In this document: in pieces, positions 25,092 through 33,369 of the stretch | How the letters are laid out: each line of letters opens with the position of its first letter | Position numbering within the stretch: position 1 is the first letter of the stretch | From: JANXQE01 sp035651635 | Lineage (GTDB): Bacteria; Verrucomicrobiota; Verrucomicrobiia; Limisphaerales; UBA8199 | Direction of reading: 5' to 3' | Assembly (NCBI GenBank): GCA_035651635.1 | Contig: DASRFK010000299.1 | Span: 1 to 34,297 of the forward strand | Length of the DNA: 34,297 nucleotides | Notes under the pieces: model-generated | Seen by the model: only the letters and a program-made list of their open reading frames with translations | Database searches by the model: none | What the model was told of the DNA's origin: nothing | Position numbers and translations under genes: made by a program

Positions 25092-27551
25092 ATGAAGGGG
25101 CGAAATCTCAGACTGCCTGTTTCGCGCCGTTCTGTACCGCTCCTCTTGCTCGCCGCTCTGCTGTACCTCGGGTCCTCAGTTCGCGCGGCCATCCCGCTTC
25201 GGTTGGATGATCCAACTGCATTCTTCACCAATATCGCCGCGCGTTTGCTCAAGTCCGAGCTCAATCTCGACCTGAACAAGCTCCAGGTTTACCCGACGAA
25301 CTATTACACACCCTCGGTTCATCGCCTGCTCCAGGTTGCGGCGAATCTGTACGACTGCACCACCAACCGCGCCCTCGGGCTAACTCCCGAATACCCCTAC
25401 TGTCCGTCTGTGTTCCGTCCGCTTTTCCGTCGGCTCGATGACGGGACAAATACGATGGTGGTGATTGCCGGCTACCGCGAGGTCGTCGACACCCAGATGG
25501 CTGACCCGCGATTGGCACCAATGGTGTATGACCTGACGCAACCAAACGCGCCGTTGTTGGCGTTTCTTCCCTACGGCACAGTATCTCCCGGTGGACTAGA
25601 AAAAAATGAGCCTATGGTTTCAGGCATTCCTCTCGTGATCGGCGCGAAAAAGGGATTTCCCAACTTTAACGAGTTCTCGATGGAAACGCAGGTCTTGGTT
25701 GAACGCTTGCTCGAATTTCGCCGTCCTCCAGGCGATCCATACGTTAGCCCGGTCAATGAAACTAACCAGATGTATGTGGTCGGCATCTCGAACCGCTTCG
25801 GGTTGGAAGCCTGGAACTCGTATCAAACGGCCTATCCCCGGAAACTGCGGTTGGTCACCGGGATTTATATGACCGCGGTTATGACGAATGAAGCCGGGGT
25901 CATTTTGAGCAATACGGTGATTACGGGAGCCTCGATTGACAGCGACACAAACACTTGGCCGGGGTGGACCACGCCCTCATCGGCGCCCGCGTCCATGGTT
26001 TTGCCTTTCGGAAACACCAACCAGTTCGCCTTTCTCCCCAACTCATCCTATATTGACAACGCGCCCTGGTTCACTCCGCTAACCCACGTTTTTACCAGGA
26101 ACGCCGGATTCTACATCCCGCATTGGTGGTTCAACCTCAGCACCCGAGTTCTATTTATCCTGGTCGATACCGACGCCAATCGCATCGTCGATTACGTGAA
26201 TCTCAACCATGCTGAATCGACCGTTGATATCACAAGCCTGCTCGCGTCCGATGCTTCCGCAAACCCTGGCGATTACGGGAATCCGGGTAACGAATGGCTG
26301 ACCAATCGAGTCGGCGCCAGCGGTTCAAGCGACGCGGCCACGTTCGGGATTATCAACCAGATTCAAGTTGGCCTGCACGGCACAACGGATTGGCTCAATT
26401 TCGTTCAGGACCCCTATGCCGGATTGGATATGCAAAAGGCTGTGGATAGTTTCCGCAATAATTTTGGCCTCAGCCCTGTCTATAACGCTGGCATGACCTT
26501 CTACCGATCAAATGTTTTCTACGCACCGTTCGATCCGGCCCGCTCGCTGTTTGTTCATACCAGTTGGCAGGCAAACGATCCGCTCGTCCATTACACCGTG
26601 GGTGACTTGGTGACAGCTTTGGACTTCGATTTCACCAATGAGGTCAATCTTATTCCTTTAGGGTTGCACAGTCTGGGCGTAATCAACAGCCGGTACCGTC
26701 CATGGCCTGGCAATCCTATGAACTCCGATCCGACTACTGACGGCCAGATATCGGTGAAGGATCCTGGCATATCTCGCCCGGAGGACTGGAACTTCCCCGC
26801 TAACCAGAGCCTATCCCTTGATTGGGTCGGGCGAGTGCACCGGGGGACTCCCTGGCAAACCATTTTCCTGAAATCCACAAACTTCCTCCTTCAACCGCAA
26901 GGTTTGCAAAATTGGGCTTACTGGTCCGGTAACCCATCGATTAGCGACGCTCAACTGACTGCCCCCATAAATGACTGGCACCTGGTGAGTCTGCTCAACA
27001 ACTTTTTCAACACCAACGACGTTGGCACACTGGGGTCGCCCAACCTGGCCACCGCCCAGACTTGGGAAGCTCTGCTCGATGGAATAACCATTTTTACGAA
27101 TTCCGGCAGCGGCCATTTCACCCCGACAGTGATCTCGAGCAACTCGCTCCAAGCCGAAATTATCGCCGGCGGACTGCTCAGCGCTCGCGCGTCTGAGCCA
27201 AGCCGAATCTTTAGAAACGTGGGTGACATCCTGGCCACTCCTGAGTTGAGCGGTTTCTCGCCGTTCCTGGGCTTCGGCAGTTCCAGCCTTACCGATGAAG
27301 CTCTCGAAGCCATCCCCGCACAGCTCATTTCCCGATTGCGGCCTGATGCCATTGTCACGCCGACTCAAGCTTCGGAACCTGGTCAACTACAGTTCACCGG
27401 GATGGATGGCGCTTCCTATGTCGTCCAAAGTTCTTTTGACCTTATGAACTGGGCTCGCGTCACCACAAATACCCCGGAGAATGGCGTTTTCAATTTCAAA
27501 CTCCCAAGCTCAGCCGGTTCGCAGTTTTATCGTTCCTCCCTACTGCCTTAG
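25092..27551 (+). CDS. Large secreted protein of unknown function, Verrucomicrobiota type
   Basis: 819 residues, no enzyme motif that I recognise. A signal peptide is present (SVPLLLLAALLYLGSSVRA, cleavage before AIPL). The N-terminal part has LQVYPTNYYTPSVHRLLQVA, a pattern I have seen only in unannotated verrucomicrobial proteins. The middle is rich in Asn, Trp, Tyr and Pro, with no repeats visible. The last ~55 residues form a separate module (TGMDGASYVVQSSFDLMNWA ... QFYRSSLLP), a tail common to otherwise unrelated exported proteins of this phylum; it is probably an Ig-like domain or an export or anchoring tail. It stands alone with 130 bp or more on each side. The ATG at 25092 has only a weak AGG upstream. 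Confidence 0.8.
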   Translation: MKGRNLRLPVSRRSVPLLLLAALLYLGSSVRAAIPLRLDDPTAFFTNIAARLLKSELNLDLNKLQVYPTNYYTPSVHRLLQVAANLYDCTTNRALGLTPEYPYCPSVFRPLFRRLDDGTNTMVVIAGYREVVDTQMADPRLAPMVYDLTQPNAPLLAFLPYGTVSPGGLEKNEPMVSGIPLVIGAKKGFPNFNEFSMETQVLVERLLEFRRPPGDPYVSPVNETNQMYVVGISNRFGLEAWNSYQTAYPRKLRLVTGIYMTAVMTNEAGVILSNTVITGASIDSDTNTWPGWTTPSSAPASMVLPFGNTNQFAFLPNSSYIDNAPWFTPLTHVFTRNAGFYIPHWWFNLSTRVLFILVDTDANRIVDYVNLNHAESTVDITSLLASDASANPGDYGNPGNEWLTNRVGASGSSDAATFGIINQIQVGLHGTTDWLNFVQDPYAGLDMQKAVDSFRNNFGLSPVYNAGMTFYRSNVFYAPFDPARSLFVHTSWQANDPLVHYTVGDLVTALDFDFTNEVNLIPLGLHSLGVINSRYRPWPGNPMNSDPTTDGQISVKDPGISRPEDWNFPANQSLSLDWVGRVHRGTPWQTIFLKSTNFLLQPQGLQNWAYWSGNPSISDAQLTAPINDWHLVSLLNNFFNTNDVGTLGSPNLATAQTWEALLDGITIFTNSGSGHFTPTVISSNSLQAEIIAGGLLSARASEPSRIFRNVGDILATPELSGFSPFLGFGSSSLTDEALEAIPAQLISRLRPDAIVTPTQASEPGQLQFTGMDGASYVVQSSFDLMNWARVTTNTPENGVFNFKLPSSAGSQFYRSSLLP

Positions 27552-27760
27552 CGAAATCGCCGTGCACAACCAACGGCTCAGCCGGTGCATGATTTGCGCT
27601 TAACGGTTATCTGAATACAATAAGCAAGAGCTACTTGCCCGATGCAAGTGGCCTTTGGTTAATCCATTGCGCCGGCCCACCTGTCCTTTGGCATAACCTA
27701 TGCCTCTTCCTCGTCGGACGCGGCTGCACTGCGCATCCGCGGAATCCGAATAAAACTATT

Positions 27761-27937
27761 ATGAGCGAAACGATTAATCCTCAGACGACCACAACCAGCT
27801 CGTGCACGTGCAACGCTGCTCCGGCAGCCCCTGCTACACCTGTGGCTGCGCAACCGCAAGCGGCCCCAACTCCGACTCCGAGCCCGGCGATTCCTCGCCC
27901 GCCCAAGCGCAGCCCGCGCGTGCGCAAGGTTTCCTAA
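27761..27937 (+). CDS. Very small Pro/Ala/Thr-rich protein
   Basis: A 58-residue frame, MSETINPQTTTTSSCTCNAA followed by Pro/Ala-rich sequence and a basic end (PPKRSPRVRKVS). No signal, no domain and no ribosome site. The support for a real gene is the terminator-like hairpin 29 bp after its stop and the ordinary codon use. The composition, an acidic/Thr start and a basic Pro-rich tail, is like disordered nucleic-acid-associated peptides, but no function can be assigned. An open frame from 27635 is longer but has no support. Confidence 0.4.
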   Translation: MSETINPQTTTTSSCTCNAAPAAPATPVAAQPQAAPTPTPSPAIPRPPKRSPRVRKVS

Positions 27938-28266
27938 TCCCCTGCGAGTGATGATCCAACGAGTTGGCGCCGCTCTTTGAGGAAGAGCGGTGCCAGTTTC
28001 GTTTAGTGTTGAAACGTTAAAAACGTTAAAAGGTAAGAACGCTAAACGGTGGTCTAAGTTGCAGAGCCAAAGAAGTTACGGGGCGTGGGGATTGTCGAAA
28101 GGCGGCTCCGGTTCTTGCACGAGCTTTTCGGTTCAGGTGCAAACTCTGCACTTTCGGCCTGTGGCGTCCGGGTATTACGGCATCAGAAAGTTTTATTTCC
28201 CATTACGAATTAGCCCATTGCGCTGAATTCTCTTCCTTGTGGTATGGAATTAGCGTACAAACAGTC
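27938..28266. other. Intergenic region with terminator and short A/T-rich repeats
   Basis: About 330 bases. It begins with the hairpin at 27966-27994. Next comes a stretch with repeated acgttaaa/aacgctaaa words (about 28012-28050). The remainder up to the zinc-ribbon gene shows no structure I can name. Confidence 0.4.
27966..28004 (+). terminator. Rho-independent-type hairpin
   Basis: GGCGCCGCTCTT (27966-27977) and AAGAGCGGTGCC (27983-27994) pair over 12 bp, with one G-U pair, around a 5-nt loop. They are followed by AGTTTCGTTT. It sits 29 bp after the small Pro/Ala-rich frame. Confidence 0.65.
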
Positions 28267-28662
28267 ATGAGTGATCACATCACCAACCTGCTCAAGCTCC
28301 AGGCCCTCGACTTCGAAGAAATCACGGAACCTAACTCCGCATCGTTGCGCGCCGAACTGCGCAACATCATCCCACAGCCCATCCTCGCCCACTACGATCG
28401 TCTGGTGGTGCGCGGAAAAAAAGGCGTAGCCATCGTTCGCAACCAGGTTTGCACCGGCTGCCACATGCGCCTGCCCATCGGAACTATTAACACTGTGTTG
28501 CAACGTACCGACATTCAGCTCTGCGATAGTTGCGGTCGTTACTTGTACATTCCGGAGCAGGCCCCGGCGCCCGTTGCTGAGGCTGCGCCGACACCGCAAA
28601 CCAAACCGTCCAAAGCGCCCAAAACGCGCAAACGCAAGGCCCTGGCTCAGGCTCCTGCCTGA
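28267..28662 (+). CDS. C4 zinc-ribbon protein, short form
   Basis: 131 residues. The centre has a zinc ribbon: CTGCHMRLP, then CDSCGRYLY about 25 residues later, matching the C-terminal zf-RING_7 domain of a widespread bacterial family. Typical members are about 240 residues with a long N-terminal coiled coil. Here only about 55 residues precede the ribbon (MSDHITNLLKLQALDFEEI), so the coil is mostly missing. The tail is Pro/Ala-rich and strongly basic (KPSKAPKTRKRKALAQ), suggesting nucleic-acid contact. I chose ATG 28267 over an upstream in-frame TTG at 28237, which adds ten residues of no family character. The PtsN-like gene follows 63 bp later. Confidence 0.8.
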   Translation: MSDHITNLLKLQALDFEEITEPNSASLRAELRNIIPQPILAHYDRLVVRGKKGVAIVRNQVCTGCHMRLPIGTINTVLQRTDIQLCDSCGRYLYIPEQAPAPVAEAAPTPQTKPSKAPKTRKRKALAQAPA

Positions 28663-28725
28663 CCCGGAAAACAAATCCGGCGCACCGCCTTCCGCGGGTG
28701 GTGCGCAATAAACCCCGCCCCCCTA

Positions 28726-29223
28726 ATGCTGTCCGAAATTACTGTTGTTCCCGTCGAACAACGGACGCTGGCCGACTATACGCGGCCGGAGTTGGTTGCT
28801 CCACAGCTTCGTCAACGCGACACGGCGGGTATCATCAGTGAATTGTGCCAGGTTCTGCAGGCACAACGCTGCGTCGCGGACGTTCTGCCCTTTTACCATA
28901 CGACCCTGAACCACGAATTGTTGTCAAACTCAGCCCTTGAGTGCGGCATCGCTTTGCCGCATGGACGGCTAAGTGGAGTAAAGCATTTGCAATTCGCCTT
29001 TGGGCGAACGCCGGAGCCGGTGATTTGGGGGTCAAAGGGGTCTTGCCGGGTTCAGCTCATATTTCTCCTCGCCGTTCCCGCCACTGACGCGGCTGGTTAC
29101 CTGCATTTGCTAGCCAGTGTGGCCCGGTTGGCGCAACAACCCGACTCTCTGGCTCAACTGCGGCTTGCTGATACGCCTCAGGCAGTATTTGCGGTTCTGC
29201 AGAAAATCAGACTTCGGTCATGA
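28726..29223 (+). CDS. PTS EIIA (fructose/nitrogen type) domain protein
   Basis: 165 residues, one EIIA type-2 domain. The phosphate-accepting histidine is in ECGIALPHGR (H79). Further family signs are the helix GIISELCQVL near the start, QLIFLLAVPATDAAGYLHLL and the C-terminal LRLADTPQAV. PtsN (EIIA-Ntr) proteins are regulatory phosphocarriers, usually next to rpoN, and bind regulators or ion transporters. No PTS permease gene is nearby, which fits a regulatory role, but rpoN is not in view. The ATG at 28726 is the family-like start. Repeat element E begins 55 bp after the stop. Confidence 0.88.
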   Translation: MLSEITVVPVEQRTLADYTRPELVAPQLRQRDTAGIISELCQVLQAQRCVADVLPFYHTTLNHELLSNSALECGIALPHGRLSGVKHLQFAFGRTPEPVIWGSKGSCRVQLIFLLAVPATDAAGYLHLLASVARLAQQPDSLAQLRLADTPQAVFAVLQKIRLRS

Positions 29224-29277
29224 ACTTCCAGGAGCCAGACGAGGCTGCCTCCGCGTGTCTTGCCAAGGTTCTATTCT

Positions 29278-29431
29278 GTAGCACAGGCTTTCCAGCCTGC
29301 CGTGTCGCAGAATTTCTATTCTGCCCGGGGAGGCGTGTTGTTGGGCCACAAAGATTTCATCGGGCGCATTATTTCCGCGCGCCGTGCCGACTGAAAGTCG
29401 GCGATACGGCAGGCTGGAAAGCCTGCGCTAC
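29278..29431. repeat. 154-bp inverted-repeat element E upstream of hyfB
   Basis: The left arm GTAGCACAGGCTTTCCAGCC (start; 29278-29303) and right arm (29406-29431) are 26-bp inverted repeats with one mismatch. The interior has a second hairpin GCCGACT-gaa-AGTCGGC (29395-29402 region). Similar 'aggctttccagcctgc' palindromes are frequent in Verrucomicrobiota intergenic DNA from memory. The element ends 41 bp before the hyfB start. Confidence 0.8.
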
Positions 29432-29472
29432 CTTTACGCCGCGGCGCTGCTTGGATCGCGGCTAATACTCCC

Positions 29473-31539
29473 ATGCACCCCCTGGCCGCCGCTCTCCTGC
29501 TCAAGGCAGCCATGGCGGTGTACGCAGTGGCAGGGCTCGGCAGTCTGGCGGCGTTCAAAAAGGAAAAGTTAGCAAATCTACTTGGCTTCGGCGGCGCCAC
29601 TCTAGCGGGACTCTGCGGTCTGGCGGCAGCTTTGTCATTTCTTCTCGGGGGCACGATTGGCCAGACCGTTTCCTTTGAGCTTTGGCCGTCGCTTATTCCA
29701 TATCTGAGACTCGACATCACGCTGGACCCTTTGGGAGCTTTTTTCCTGCTGGTTCTTTCGGTTTTGGCGGTGGCCTTGTCGATTTATTCCTTCGGCTACG
29801 TGAAAAGCTTTTATGGCCGCAAAAGCGTCGGCATGCTCGGAGCCTTCTACAATGCGCTGCTCCTGGCGACCACGCTGGTCTTTGGTGCCAGCAACGCGTT
29901 TTTCTTCCTTATCGCGTGGGAAATCATGGCTCTGACAGCCTATTGCCTGGTGAGTTTCGAACACGAAAAGCCCGAAGCGCGCAATGCCGGTGTGCTCTAC
30001 TTTGTCATGTCACACATCGGCACCGGCTGCTTGATTCTCGGATTCCTGATTTTTTTCCAGGCGGCAGGCGGAGCTGGACCCGGCGACTATTCCTTTGATC
30101 GATTTCGAGCTGTCCGAGACAGCCTTTCGGCCGGGCAGCGGGACGCGGTTTTTCTTCTGTTCCTTTTTGGGTTTGGAGTAAAGGCGGGGATCGTGCCGTT
30201 GCATATTTGGCTGCCGGTGGCTCATCCAGTTGCTCCCAGCAACATCTCCGCCCTGCTCTCGGGCGTGCTCATCAAGACCGGCATTTATGGGCTGACCCGC
30301 GTGTTCTTCGACTTCCTGGGCACTCCGCCTAATTGGTGGGGTGTCGCCGTTCTGACGGTCGGGACTGTCTCAGCGCTGCTGGGCGTACTCTACGCCCTGA
30401 TGGAGCACGACCTCAAGCGTCTACTGGCTTATCACAGCATCGAGAATATCGGGATTATCCTGATGGGTCTCGGGGCCGGCCTGATGTTCCTGCACTCAGG
30501 CCACCCGGTCCTGGCGAGCCTGGCGCTCATGGCCGGGCTTTATCACACGATCAATCACGCGATTTTCAAAGCGCTGTTGTTCCTGGGTGCCGGGGCGGTC
30601 GTCCACGCGACTCACACGCGCAATATGGAAGAAATGGGCGGCCTGGTGAAGCGCATGCCGAAAACCGCGCTGTTCTTTCTGATCGGCGCGGTGGCGATTT
30701 CCGCGCTCCCGCCGCTCAACGGATTCATTAGCGAATGGCTGACCTATCAATCCCTGCTCCAGGGCTTCGGCACGACGAACAGCCTGGTGCGGCTGATGTT
30801 CCCGCTGGCCGGCGCCATGCTCGCGCTGACCGGCGCGCTGGCTGCCGCCTGTTTCGTGAAGGCGTTTGGCATCACCTTCCTGGCGCAACCGCGTAGTGAG
30901 GAAGCTCGTCACGCGCACGAAGTCTCCGGCAGCATGCTCACTGGCATGGGCATCCTCACCGCCGGTTGCATTTTCCTTGGTCTTTTTCCAACCACCTTCT
31001 TGCGTGCTTTGGATCCTGTCACCGCGCAACTTACCGGCCAAAGTCTCAGCGGAACCTTGAGTCTGAACGATGGCCTCGTGCTTGGCAGCAGCCAACCACT
31101 CGGGGGAACGGTTTCGACACTCGGCCTGGTTTTGACCGGACTGTGTTTGCTGCCGATCCCGCTCGTCCTCTGGCTTTTCTTTGGGCATAAATCGAAGGTG
31201 CGGATTGGGCCAACCTGGGATTGCGGCCTTAAGGGTTTGACTCCGTCGATGGAGTACACCGCCACCGGCTTTTCTAAACCCATTCGCATGATTTTCAAAG
31301 CTCTGTTCCGTCCTCGCCGCGAAGTCCAGCGCGAATACGACTATTCCCCGTACTTCGCCAAAACTTTGCGCTTCGAAAGCCACATCGAAGAGGCCTTTGT
31401 CACACGATTCTATCGCCCGCTCAACCGGGGCATCCTGCGCCTCTCCCGCCGCATGCGGGCGCTGCAGGCCGGCAGTATTCAAGCTTACTTGATCTACATT
31501 TTTGTCACGCTGCTCTTACTGCTTATGTTCGCTTTATGA
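29473..31539 (+). CDS. hyfB: Hydrogenase-4-like component B (proton-pumping subunit)
   Basis: 688 residues, about 14-16 membrane helices of the NuoL/MrpA antiporter family. The key ion-path residues are visible: Glu in LIAWEIMALTAYCLV, Lys in SGVLIKTGIYGLT, and His/Lys in LKRLLAYHSIENIG. The helical piece AGIVPLHIWLPVAHP is the hallmark of the family. The long C-terminus with VRIGPTWDCGLKG and the order with hyfC-like, hyfE-like and hyfF-like genes point to hydrogenase-4 component B or an energy-converting hydrogenase-related complex, rather than NADH dehydrogenase. It pumps ions using electrons from a hydrogenase-like module not seen here. The ATG at 29473 follows repeat E; no clear ribosome site. 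Confidence 0.9.
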   Translation: MHPLAAALLLKAAMAVYAVAGLGSLAAFKKEKLANLLGFGGATLAGLCGLAAALSFLLGGTIGQTVSFELWPSLIPYLRLDITLDPLGAFFLLVLSVLAVALSIYSFGYVKSFYGRKSVGMLGAFYNALLLATTLVFGASNAFFFLIAWEIMALTAYCLVSFEHEKPEARNAGVLYFVMSHIGTGCLILGFLIFFQAAGGAGPGDYSFDRFRAVRDSLSAGQRDAVFLLFLFGFGVKAGIVPLHIWLPVAHPVAPSNISALLSGVLIKTGIYGLTRVFFDFLGTPPNWWGVAVLTVGTVSALLGVLYALMEHDLKRLLAYHSIENIGIILMGLGAGLMFLHSGHPVLASLALMAGLYHTINHAIFKALLFLGAGAVVHATHTRNMEEMGGLVKRMPKTALFFLIGAVAISALPPLNGFISEWLTYQSLLQGFGTTNSLVRLMFPLAGAMLALTGALAAACFVKAFGITFLAQPRSEEARHAHEVSGSMLTGMGILTAGCIFLGLFPTTFLRALDPVTAQLTGQSLSGTLSLNDGLVLGSSQPLGGTVSTLGLVLTGLCLLPIPLVLWLFFGHKSKVRIGPTWDCGLKGLTPSMEYTATGFSKPIRMIFKALFRPRREVQREYDYSPYFAKTLRFESHIEEAFVTRFYRPLNRGILRLSRRMRALQAGSIQAYLIYIFVTLLLLLMFAL

Positions 31540-31547
31540 AGGCCGGC

Positions 31548-31727
31548 CTGAAATCCGAAATCCGAAGGCCGATAGCCGAAAGAAACCCGAAATCCGAAGC
31601 CCGAAACCCGAAATCAGAACAACAGGGTAAATCAACCCCGGTTTTTGCAACCTTCGGATTTCGGGCTTCGGCCTTCTTTCGGCCTTCGGATTTCGGCCTT
31701 CGGGTTTCAATTCCCGCTCGGGTTTCA
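31548..31727. repeat. Inverted pair of heptad repeat arrays between hyfB and hyfC
   Basis: The left arm (about 31550-31617) is a run of 7-base units of the type CCGAAAT/CCGAAGG/CCGAAAC. After about 33 bases the right arm (about 31651-31727) carries the reverse complement, ATTTCGG/CCTTCGG. The two arms can fold into a very long imperfect hairpin. Units vary by one or two bases. It ends about 8 bp before the hyfC ATG. Confidence 0.85.
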
Positions 31728-31735
31728 TCTCTCGA

Positions 31736-32677
31736 ATGATCCAACTCCTTTCCATCGCATTGCAGACGCTGCTGCTCCTCGCGCTGGCTCCGCTCATCAG
31801 CGGTTGCATCAGGAATTGGAAAGCCAAGCTGCAGAACCGGCGCGGACCGCCGCTGTGGCAACCGTACCTGGACCTCGGAAAATTCCTGCGCAAAGACATG
31901 GTGATCTCGGAGCATGCGTCCTGGATTTTTCACGCCATGCCTTATGTGTTGTTCAGTTCGACTTTGCTGGCTGGTTTGATGATGCCGTTGCTGACCGTTT
32001 CCGCGCCGCTGAGTTTGTTTGGTGGTGCGCTGGCTTTTGTCGGGTTGCTGGCGTTGGGCCGTTTCTTCCTCGCGCTGGGCGGGCTTGACCCAGGAAGCGC
32101 GTTCGGCGGGATGGGCAGCAGCCGCGAAATGACCATCGCCGCTATCGCCGAACCTGCTTTGATGCTGGCCATCTTTACAGTCGCGATAACCGCTGGCTCA
32201 ACCAATCTCAGCCAAATGCTTGCGATTGCCCAGGGCCCAACCTGGAAACTGCTCAACCCGGCACACGTCCTGGCCTTCGCCGCCTTATTTATTGTGCTGC
32301 TGGCGGAAACCGGGCGTATCCCCGTCGATAATCCAGCCACCCACCTGGAACTGACCATGATTCACGAAGCCATGATCCTGGAATACTCCGGCCGGTACCT
32401 TGCCCTGATTGAATGGAGCGCCTCGATCAAGCAACTGATCCTCATGGCCCTGCTCGTAAACATCTTCTTCCCTGTTGGCGTTGCGACGAACCCGAGTGCG
32501 GCTTCCCTGGGCATGGCTTTTGTGTGGCTCATGCTCAAGCTCCTGGCGCTGGCAGCAGCGATCGTGGTCGTTGAGACCACCAATGCCAAGTTGCGCTTGT
32601 TCCGCGTCCCGGATCTTTTAAGCACCGCCTTCATTCTGGCTGCGCTGGGACTGCTCTCGACCTTCCTTTTCCTCTGA
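31736..32677 (+). CDS. hyfC: Hydrogenase-4-like component C (NuoH/HyfC family)
   Basis: 313 residues with about eight membrane helices. The N-terminus GCIRNWKAKLQNRRGPPLWQ and PYLDLGKFLRKDMV are the conserved Q/membrane-arm contact loop of the NuoH/HyfC family. TGRIPVDNPATHLELTMIHE is the second conserved acidic loop that links the membrane arm to the catalytic module. The length and sequence fit HyfC/HycD better than NuoH. The ATG at 31736 comes 8-9 bp after the heptad repeat, with no Shine-Dalgarno between. The gene is followed after a single base by hyfE, so these two are clearly co-transcribed. Confidence 0.9.
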   Translation: MIQLLSIALQTLLLLALAPLISGCIRNWKAKLQNRRGPPLWQPYLDLGKFLRKDMVISEHASWIFHAMPYVLFSSTLLAGLMMPLLTVSAPLSLFGGALAFVGLLALGRFFLALGGLDPGSAFGGMGSSREMTIAAIAEPALMLAIFTVAITAGSTNLSQMLAIAQGPTWKLLNPAHVLAFAALFIVLLAETGRIPVDNPATHLELTMIHEAMILEYSGRYLALIEWSASIKQLILMALLVNIFFPVGVATNPSAASLGMAFVWLMLKLLALAAAIVVVETTNAKLRLFRVPDLLSTAFILAALGLLSTFLFL

Positions 32678-32678
32678 T

Positions 32679-33347
32679 ATGAACCCTTCGCATTCGGAAA
32701 TCGCCGCGCAATGGATCACGTTGCTGGCGGCCGGCATGCTGGTCATCCAGCTCCTCATGGTGGTTCAGCGAATGTTGCTCACCAGCATCCGGCTCTTTGC
32801 CTTGCAGTCTCTGATGCTGACTGCCATCGCAACGATTATCGCCTATTTTAACCACGCCATCGACGTCTATCTCGTCGCGGTCCTCACTCTCGCTGGCAAG
32901 GTTGTTTTTCTGCCCTGGCTGCTTAACCGGTTGGTTCGCCGCATTCAAATCGATCAGGAGATCGAGCCGTTGCTCAACTCGCCGGCGTCGATGGTTTTGT
33001 GTGGCGCATTTACGCTGCTCGGTTACATCGTTGCGCGGCCATTCACGTCGTTGGAACGGCTTGGCAACAACACCCTGGCGATTGCCATCACGCTCTTGTT
33101 GACCGGTTTCTTCCTTATGTTTAACCGGCGCAAAGCCATTTCCCAGGTCCTGGCGCTCCTTACGATTGAAAATGGCGTGATGCTGGCGGCGGTGGCACTG
33201 ACGACCTATGGCATGCCCTTGGTGGTCGAGTTAGGCATTTTCTTTGATGTAATGGTCGCCGTGATGGTGTTGGGAATCCTGGTCTACCGGATTCGTGAAA
33301 CATTCGCGTCGATGGACGTCAGCAAGCTAAGCCAGCTACGAGGATGA
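32679..33347 (+). CDS. hyfE: Hydrogenase-4-like component E (NuoK-like)
   Basis: 222 residues, about six to seven membrane helices. The first part (WITLLAAGMLVIQLLMVVQR) and the later VMLAAVALTTYGMPLVVELG give the HyfE pattern: an N-terminal extension plus NuoK-like helices with buried Glu (ENGVMLA, VELGIFFD). HyfE sits between antiporter-like subunits and the HyfC-type subunit in group-4 hydrogenases. The gene begins one base after the hyfC stop and ends 22 bp before hyfF. No hyfD-like gene is present between them, unlike in E. coli. Confidence 0.88.
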   Translation: MNPSHSEIAAQWITLLAAGMLVIQLLMVVQRMLLTSIRLFALQSLMLTAIATIIAYFNHAIDVYLVAVLTLAGKVVFLPWLLNRLVRRIQIDQEIEPLLNSPASMVLCGAFTLLGYIVARPFTSLERLGNNTLAIAITLLLTGFFLMFNRRKAISQVLALLTIENGVMLAAVALTTYGMPLVVELGIFFDVMVAVMVLGILVYRIRETFASMDVSKLSQLRG

Positions 33348-33369
33348 GCTCGGTTCATTGCCTGACCAA

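Noticed and set aside
30496..31482. 328-codon minus-strand frame
   Set aside because: Antisense to hyfB; composition (Arg, Gln, Glu, Ala) is that of a reversed membrane-protein gene and no motif is present.
31548..31727. CRISPR-like array
   Set aside because: Units are 7 bases, contiguous, degenerate and inverted in the second half; there are no spacers and no cas genes.
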